Shown here piece by piece: positions 59,594-64,000 of a stretch of 64,000 bases of DNA (the stretch's first letter is position 1; every line of letters starts with the position of its first letter). Both the position numbers and the translations under genes were made by a program. Below the pieces are notes generated by a model. It saw only the letters and a program-made list of their open reading frames with translations. It was not told where the DNA came from and ran no database searches. The stretch spans positions 121,431 through 185,430 of the forward strand of contig CAYHAL010000001.1 of assembly GCA_964354655.1 (NCBI GenBank), given 5' to 3'. This DNA is from E44-bin46 sp964354655. Its GTDB lineage: Bacteria; Chloroflexota; Dehalococcoidia; Dehalococcoidales; E44-bin46.

Positions 59594-61294
59594 GTGAGGT
59601 TGATAGATAATCGCTTAATCTCAGTGGCTAAAGGGGGACTCCCCGCTGACCTTATCCTGGCTAATGCCAGGGTGGTAAATGTATTTAATTGCGAGGTTGA
59701 GCCAGGCAATGTAGCTATTTGCGGGGATACCATCGCTGGAGTAGGCGACTACCACCAGGCAAGGCAGGTAATAGACTTAGGCGACAGATACCTTGCCCCA
59801 GGTCTTATTAATGGGCATACCCACTTAGAGAGCTCCATGCTTGATATTGGTCAATATGCTCGGGCAGTGGTGCCCCGGGGCACTCTGGCAGTGATAACTG
59901 ACCTCCACGAAATAGCCAATGTTTGTGGGCTGGACGGTATAAGGTATGTCTTGGGCTATGCCCGCCGTTTGCCCCTTGCCCCTTTTCTAATGGCTCCCTC
60001 CTGCGTCCCAGCTACCACTCTAGAGACCTCAGGGGCTAGCCTTGACCCCCAAACTATTCGTCGGCTTCTCAGACTGAAGGGCTGTATTGGTCTAGGGGAG
60101 GTAATGAATTTCCCCGGTGTGCTCAGTGGTGATGAAAGTGTCCTGAATAAGATTAACCTTGCCCGGGGTAAGGTTATTGATGGGCATGCCCCAAGCATTA
60201 GAGGCAAAGAGCTTAATGCCTACATTGCCGCTGGCATCCTCTCTGACCATGAGTCTACCTCTCTGGAAGAGGCTAGGGAGAAGTTAAGGCGGGGCATGTA
60301 TATCATGATTAGAGAGGGCTCGTCAGAGAAGAATCTGGATGCCTTGCTTCCCTTGGTTACCGATAAGACCTATAAGCGGTGTATGTTTGTGGTTGATGAC
60401 CGCAGTTGTGTTGACCTGCTTAGGGATGGGGATATTGATGCCGTAGTGCGCAAGGCGATAAAGCGAGGTCTTGACCCGGTGCGGGCAATCCAGCTGGCAA
60501 CGATTAATCCCGCCGAGTATTTCAGGCTGAACAGGCTTGGCGCTATTGCCCCCGGCTATCTGGCTAACCTAATTGTCATTGATGACCTTTCTAACCTGTC
60601 AATAGACATGGTCTTCTACCGGGGTCGCTTGGTAGCCAGACAGGGGAAGCCCTTATTCCCCTTATATCAGGCGGCTGCTGGACTAACCAATATGAACATC
60701 AAGCCCTTCGGTATAGAGGCGTTGAAGTTTTTGGCTTCGGGGGAGACTGAGCCGGTTATTGAGATTGTCCCCGGTCAGATAATCACTAAGAAAAGAATGG
60801 AAAGGGTCAAGGTTTCAGACGGTGTTATTGTGTCTGATACCAGCCGGGATATTCTGAAGCTGGCGGTTGTGGAGAGGCACAGGGCGACGGGTAATATTGG
60901 CTTGGGGCTAGTTAGGGGATTTGGTTTGAAGAAGGGGGCTTTGGCTTCCTCAGTTGCCCACGATTGTCATAATATTATTGCTGTCGGGACTAATGATAAG
61001 GACATATTTGTGGCGATTAAGGAGATTGAGAGACTAAAGGGTGGTCTGGTAGCCGCTGCCGAAGGCAAGGTATTAGCCAGCCTAGCTTTGCCTATCGCTG
61101 GATTGTTATCCGACGAGCCATTAGAGGTGGTGGTAGATAAGCTGGAGAAGCTGGAGCAAATAGCTAGGGACTTAGGCACAGCCCTAAAATCCCCCTTCTC
61201 CACCCTTTCCTTTTTAGCCCTCCCGGTAATCCCCGAACTCCGCCTCACCGACCTCGGTCTGGTAGATGTTAATGAGTTTAGGTTGATTAAATAG
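59594..61294 (+). CDS. ade: Adenine deaminase
   Basis: 566 residues of the amidohydrolase superfamily. Metal ligands HxH in INGHTHLESSML (His75, His77), the Glu in GLGEVMNFPG, the His in IDGHAPSIRGKEL, and SDHESTSLEEAREKL are characteristic of Ade/AdeC. The C-terminal ade domain (VERHRATGNIGLGLVRGFGL, SSVAHDCHNII) is complete. It deaminates adenine to hypoxanthine, feeding the hpt product upstream. GTG 59594 directly follows a G-rich site; TTG 59600 in the same frame has better spacing and is a real alternative. The next gene follows after 14 bp. Confidence 0.95.
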   Translation: MRLIDNRLISVAKGGLPADLILANARVVNVFNCEVEPGNVAICGDTIAGVGDYHQARQVIDLGDRYLAPGLINGHTHLESSMLDIGQYARAVVPRGTLAVITDLHEIANVCGLDGIRYVLGYARRLPLAPFLMAPSCVPATTLETSGASLDPQTIRRLLRLKGCIGLGEVMNFPGVLSGDESVLNKINLARGKVIDGHAPSIRGKELNAYIAAGILSDHESTSLEEAREKLRRGMYIMIREGSSEKNLDALLPLVTDKTYKRCMFVVDDRSCVDLLRDGDIDAVVRKAIKRGLDPVRAIQLATINPAEYFRLNRLGAIAPGYLANLIVIDDLSNLSIDMVFYRGRLVARQGKPLFPLYQAAAGLTNMNIKPFGIEALKFLASGETEPVIEIVPGQIITKKRMERVKVSDGVIVSDTSRDILKLAVVERHRATGNIGLGLVRGFGLKKGALASSVAHDCHNIIAVGTNDKDIFVAIKEIERLKGGLVAAAEGKVLASLALPIAGLLSDEPLEVVVDKLEKLEQIARDLGTALKSPFSTLSFLALPVIPELRLTDLGLVDVNEFRLIK

Positions 61295-61308
61295 TCGGGG
61301 GGATAGTT

Positions 61309-61986
61309 ATGTTTTCTGCTGGAGCACGGGCTATGTTTGAGAACAGACATGATGCCGGTAGACGGCTAGCCGTGGAGCTGTGCGGGTATAGTAGTGAGTT
61401 TGTTGTGGTACTTGCTATCCCTAACGGGGGTGTGCCAGTAGCGTTGGAAGTAGCCAGCGCGCTCAAAGCTGACCTTGACCTGATTGTTTGCCGTAAAGTT
61501 CCCATGCTTCTTAACCCTGAAGGGAGCTTGGGAGCCGCAACTGATGATGGAACAGTTATCCTCAATGAGGAAGCAGTAAGGAAAATCGGCTTGAGTCGTC
61601 AACAGCTAGAGCAGGACATTAGCAGAATAAGAGCTGACATTAAACAGCGGAGCCTGCTTTACAAAGGAGAGCGACCGCCGGTTAGAGTAAATGGCAGGAC
61701 AGTGATAATTATAGATGACGGGCTCGCCTCCGGGTTTACTATGATGGCTGCGGTGGAATCGGTGCGCCATCGTCAGCCGAAGGAAGTAGTTGTTGCTGTT
61801 CCGGTGGCCTCGGCAATGGCAGTGAAGCATGTAGAAAAGGTTGCCGACAAGGTAGTGACTTGTTATACGAGTTTCATGCCCAAGTTCTACGTGTCTGATT
61901 TCTATCGCTACTGGTACGATCTCAGCGACGAGGATGTAGTCCGCTACCTTAACCAGTGGTGGACACGGCATCTTCGCCAAAGTTAA
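61309..61986 (+). CDS. Phosphoribosyltransferase-domain protein
   Basis: 225 residues. A type I PRTase fold with the PRPP loop TVIIIDDGLASGFTMMAAV and an N-terminal VVLAIPNGGVPVALEVASAL, LIVCRKVPMLLNPEGSLGAATDDGTVILNE. This is the family often annotated as a putative phosphoribosyltransferase (ComF-like or Rv0571c-type); the base substrate is not defined. It lies 14 bp after ade, so it is probably part of the same salvage operon. The C-terminal part (about 185-225) is Tyr/Trp-rich. Confidence 0.88.
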   Translation: MFSAGARAMFENRHDAGRRLAVELCGYSSEFVVVLAIPNGGVPVALEVASALKADLDLIVCRKVPMLLNPEGSLGAATDDGTVILNEEAVRKIGLSRQQLEQDISRIRADIKQRSLLYKGERPPVRVNGRTVIIIDDGLASGFTMMAAVESVRHRQPKEVVVAVPVASAMAVKHVEKVADKVVTCYTSFMPKFYVSDFYRYWYDLSDEDVVRYLNQWWTRHLRQS

Positions 61987-62015
61987 TTCCACCGCAGAAT
62001 AGGCAGTGAGTCTGG

Positions 62016-62357
62016 CTACAGCTTGCCTAGCTCTTCCAGTAGCTTGATTACTCTGAGCGATTCACCAATCCCTGTGGTGCCACTCGAGACCACTTCCACT
62101 GAAAGAGTTTCCAATAACTCATCTTTAGTGGCTCCAGAGTTTAATGCGTGTATAGTTTGGGCTAGGATACAGTTGGTGCATCCAACCCTGAGTGCTATGG
62201 CTAGGGCGATTAACCGTTTGACCTTGGTAGTAAGTGCCCCATCTTTATAGACCACGTTACCTACGCCAGTTTGGGCATCCATTAATTCAGGTAGTGCTTG
62301 CTTAAACTTTTCCAGTAGCTGCTTACTGGCATTATTGAGTTCTAATTGGCTTTCCAT
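62016..62357 (-). CDS. Carboxymuconolactone decarboxylase/AhpD-like protein
   Basis: 113 residues, all helical. The AhpD-type catalytic pattern CTNCILAQTIH (Cys60, Cys63, His70) is present, with LIALAIALRVG before it. Such proteins act as thiol-disulfide or peroxidase partners. ATG 62357 has AAGGAGG upstream. It is the last of three minus-strand genes (sbcD, GyrI-like, AhpD-like), separated from the GyrI-like gene by 20 bp. Confidence 0.9.
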   Translation of the reverse strand: MESQLELNNASKQLLEKFKQALPELMDAQTGVGNVVYKDGALTTKVKRLIALAIALRVGCTNCILAQTIHALNSGATKDELLETLSVEVVSSGTTGIGESLRVIKLLEELGKL

Positions 62358-62377
62358 AAACGCAACCTCCTTATTTG

Positions 62378-62893
62378 CTATTTCTTTTTGACCACATACC
62401 TGATGATGGTCTTGGGGACTTTGGCGTCGGGGGTGGTGAGGTATTCTTCTTCGTGGGCACCGGCTATTTCATAGCCGCTTTCTTCAATGAATTGGTGCAG
62501 GCGCTCTATAGTTGGATACTCCTGGTCATAGGCTCCGAGGTGAAGAATCTGGGCTACGGTGCCGTATTGCCAGGTCTCAAGCTTGACCTCAACCCCAGGG
62601 ACCTTCTGGGGTAGGGAGGTGGTGTCCTCAGGGATGGGCAGACCGATAATGTGAGTCCACTCCTCTTTGGGGAGGAGGTGGGCATCAGGGTAGCGGGTGC
62701 GGAGTCCGCAGACCTTGAAAGTGGGCAATCCCTTCTTCTTGAGATCGAACTTTAGCGTGTAGACTGAACCGTAGAGGGCGGGCATAAGCTCGGAGAAGAC
62801 CTTATCCGGTGTGCCTTTGCCGTAGACCACCGCCATCTTTTGCGGTGGCATCTCCAGGATTTGGGGCTCTTTCTTGGATGATTTTGGTGTCAT
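62378..62893 (-). CDS. GyrI-like small-molecule-binding protein
   Basis: 171 residues with the GyrI/AraC effector-binding (SRPBCC-like) pattern: MPPQKMAVVYGKGTPDKVFSELMPALYGSVYTLKF, then VEVKLETWQYGTVAQILHLGAYDQEYPTIERLHQFIEESGYEIAG and HEEEYLTTPDAKVP, the family end. There is no DNA-binding domain. It may bind or hydrolyse toxic small molecules. ATG 62893 follows AAAGGAGG. It lies between sbcD and the AhpD-like gene. Confidence 0.9.
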   Translation of the reverse strand: MTPKSSKKEPQILEMPPQKMAVVYGKGTPDKVFSELMPALYGSVYTLKFDLKKKGLPTFKVCGLRTRYPDAHLLPKEEWTHIIGLPIPEDTTSLPQKVPGVEVKLETWQYGTVAQILHLGAYDQEYPTIERLHQFIEESGYEIAGAHEEEYLTTPDAKVPKTIIRYVVKKK

Positions 62894-62923
62894 ATGATTG
62901 CCTCCTTTGTTAAACGGCTAACT

Positions 62924-64000
62924 TCATACTTGTTTCGTCATCTGCTCTTGGATGAGTTTCTCGCCGTATTGCAGAAGAATTTTGGTTCGTTCTGGGGAAA
63001 CCTTCTTTGATTCCAGGTAGGTTTTTAAGGCGTCAAGGGGGGTTATTTCTTCAGCCGCCCATTCTCCCAGTCTAAGGCGTGTCTCCCGCTCTACCTCCTT
63101 GGCAATGGTAAAGTAGTGTGCTTCCTTTAACGCATTCCTAATATCATTATCCCTGAGCTGACCCTCAACCTCGGCTGGCAGGCTAATGTTTAGTCTTACT
63201 ACAGCATCCCTGATATTGCCTTGCTCGCTAATTGCCTTGAGCACGGTTGATGTTGGGTTGATGTCCTGTGGCTTGATAGCAGCGCTAATGGTCAGAAAGC
63301 GGCGTCCGATTACCGGGTGAAAGCTAAAAGAGACCTGCCTTTTGCTTTCTTTATTCGGCTCAATTTCTACCAAATAGAACCCCTTGTCGTCCTTCTCCTC
63401 GCTGAAATCCAGGCGCTCCAGGCTACCGGAGTAAACTACTGGCGGGTTCTGAGATAGGACCTGGTGTCTATGGATATGACCCAGGGCAATATAATCAAAA
63501 GCCGGGTTGGCAACATTGCTTAGTAGTAACGCATGCTCCTGCCCGATGGTCATTAACCGTTCTGAGCCTACTTGGGCGCCAGAGACCCAGACATGGGCAG
63601 CTAGTATAGATGGCAGTCTAGGGTCAAGTTTTGGGATGCTAGCTGCAATGATATTGGTTAACACCTCCTGTAGTCTCTGGTTAATCTGGTCGAAGTTAAG
63701 ATTTTTGCTTTCCTCTTTGGTCAATAAAGCGCTTCGCCTCAACCAGGGCAGGGAGGCTATTTGAACCGTGCCGCTGTTAGTTGGGATGCGGTAAACATCG
63801 GGGCGGTTAGAGACGTAGACGTTTTTAATGGTTAAAGTGTCAAAAATCTCAGTGGTGGTCGCCCGCCCTATAGCGTTAGGCAGGTCGTGGTTGCCAATGA
63901 GGAGGAAGATAGGGACGCCATTAGTGGACAGGCGATTAATTCGTTTGGCAAATTCCCGTTGCTGGGTCTGGGTAGGCTCACGGCTCTTGTAGGCATCGCC
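62924..64000 (-). CDS. sbcD: Exonuclease SbcCD subunit D (5' part outside window)
   Basis: The frame is open to the window edge at 64000, giving 358 visible residues. Seen from the N-terminal side: GDAYKSREPTQTQQREFAKR, FLLIGNHDLPNA (the phosphoesterase GNHD metal motif), HVWVSG and FDYIALGHIHRHQVL (GHxH), then the capping domain with LERLDFSEEKDDKGF. This is the Mre11/SbcD nuclease of double-strand-break repair. The first metal motif (DxH) is off-window. SbcC, its ATPase partner, is not seen. Earlier apparent starts inside the frame (63742) are internal. Confidence 0.92.
   Translation of the reverse strand, partial: GDAYKSREPTQTQQREFAKRINRLSTNGVPIFLLIGNHDLPNAIGRATTTEIFDTLTIKNVYVSNRPDVYRIPTNSGTVQIASLPWLRRSALLTKEESKNLNFDQINQRLQEVLTNIIAASIPKLDPRLPSILAAHVWVSGAQVGSERLMTIGQEHALLLSNVANPAFDYIALGHIHRHQVLSQNPPVVYSGSLERLDFSEEKDDKGFYLVEIEPNKESKRQVSFSFHPVIGRRFLTISAAIKPQDINPTSTVLKAISEQGNIRDAVVRLNISLPAEVEGQLRDNDIRNALKEAHYFTIAKEVERETRLRLGEWAAEEITPLDALKTYLESKKVSPERTKILLQYGEKLIQEQMTKQV

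Overview
The window looks like a scaffold from a bacterial metagenome-assembled genome, most likely Chloroflexota and probably a Dehalococcoidia-type lineage. That placement is inference. It rests on a large Asp-box surface protein with a Pro-rich stalk and a C-terminal membrane anchor, GH130 proteins carrying a zinc-ribbon tail, several MttB/MtbB-type corrinoid methyltransferases, a flavin/Fe-S/molybdopterin-type NADH module, and many lipoprotein-type ABC binding proteins. Gene density is high, overlapping ATGA junctions are common, and a 100-N gap interrupts one gene. The most striking feature is a dimethylamine methyltransferase (mtbB, 3957-5381) with an in-frame UAG at codon 356, the position where archaeal MtbB carries pyrrolysine. 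No pyl genes are in the window, and many neighbouring genes use TAG as an ordinary stop. Layout: 1-5.4 kb holds a class III aminotransferase (cut by the window edge), an SDR, a branched-chain-type binding lipoprotein, an SDR relic and mtbB, which together look like an amine/methylamine catabolic locus. 5.4-6.5 kb is a decayed integrative element: two small genes, an integrase C-terminus, and half of a tRNA-Thr. 6.9-13.5 kb has an RNase J-like hydrolase, two back-to-back truncated secreted-protein fragments (one a caspase) and a 1108-aa surface protein. 13.8-18.1 kb has tRNA-Val and two drug-type ABC exporters around a MarR regulator with a palindromic operator. 18.4-22.7 kb has an acyl-CoA synthetase fragment and a TrkA-TrkA-P-type ATPase ion-homeostasis operon. 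22.9-27.6 kb has pgk and three GH130 domains. 27.7-33.8 kb has a MacAB-like exporter divergent from a two-component system. 33.8-41.5 kb is a NuoE/NuoF/NuoG-like operon, with small accessory genes and a sugar nucleotidyltransferase. Its large subunit is a GltD-NuoG-formate-dehydrogenase-like fusion whose catalytic Cys/Sec appears to be absent. 41.7-43 kb has small genes, a TA-flanked MITE-like element and tRNA-Leu. 43-52 kb has a non-pyrrolysine MttB homologue divergent from a two-permease ABC importer, two nearly identical tandem SDRs, and surE. 52.8-55 kb is a cobalamin riboswitch followed by btuCD-type genes. 55-57.4 kb is a rearranged patch with a 197-bp direct repeat, a chimeric pseudogene, a coiled-coil protein and duplicated small membrane proteins. 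57.4-64 kb has a radical-SAM enzyme, purine salvage genes (hpt, ade, a phosphoribosyltransferase), an AhpD-like protein, a GyrI-like protein and the 3' part of sbcD. Physiologically the picture is an anaerobe that imports methylated amines or related compounds and demethylates them with corrinoid-dependent MtbB/MttB enzymes. It would acquire the corrinoid through riboswitch-controlled BtuCD and pass electrons through the NADH/ferredoxin-type module. The links between these distant loci are inferred from function, not from operon structure.
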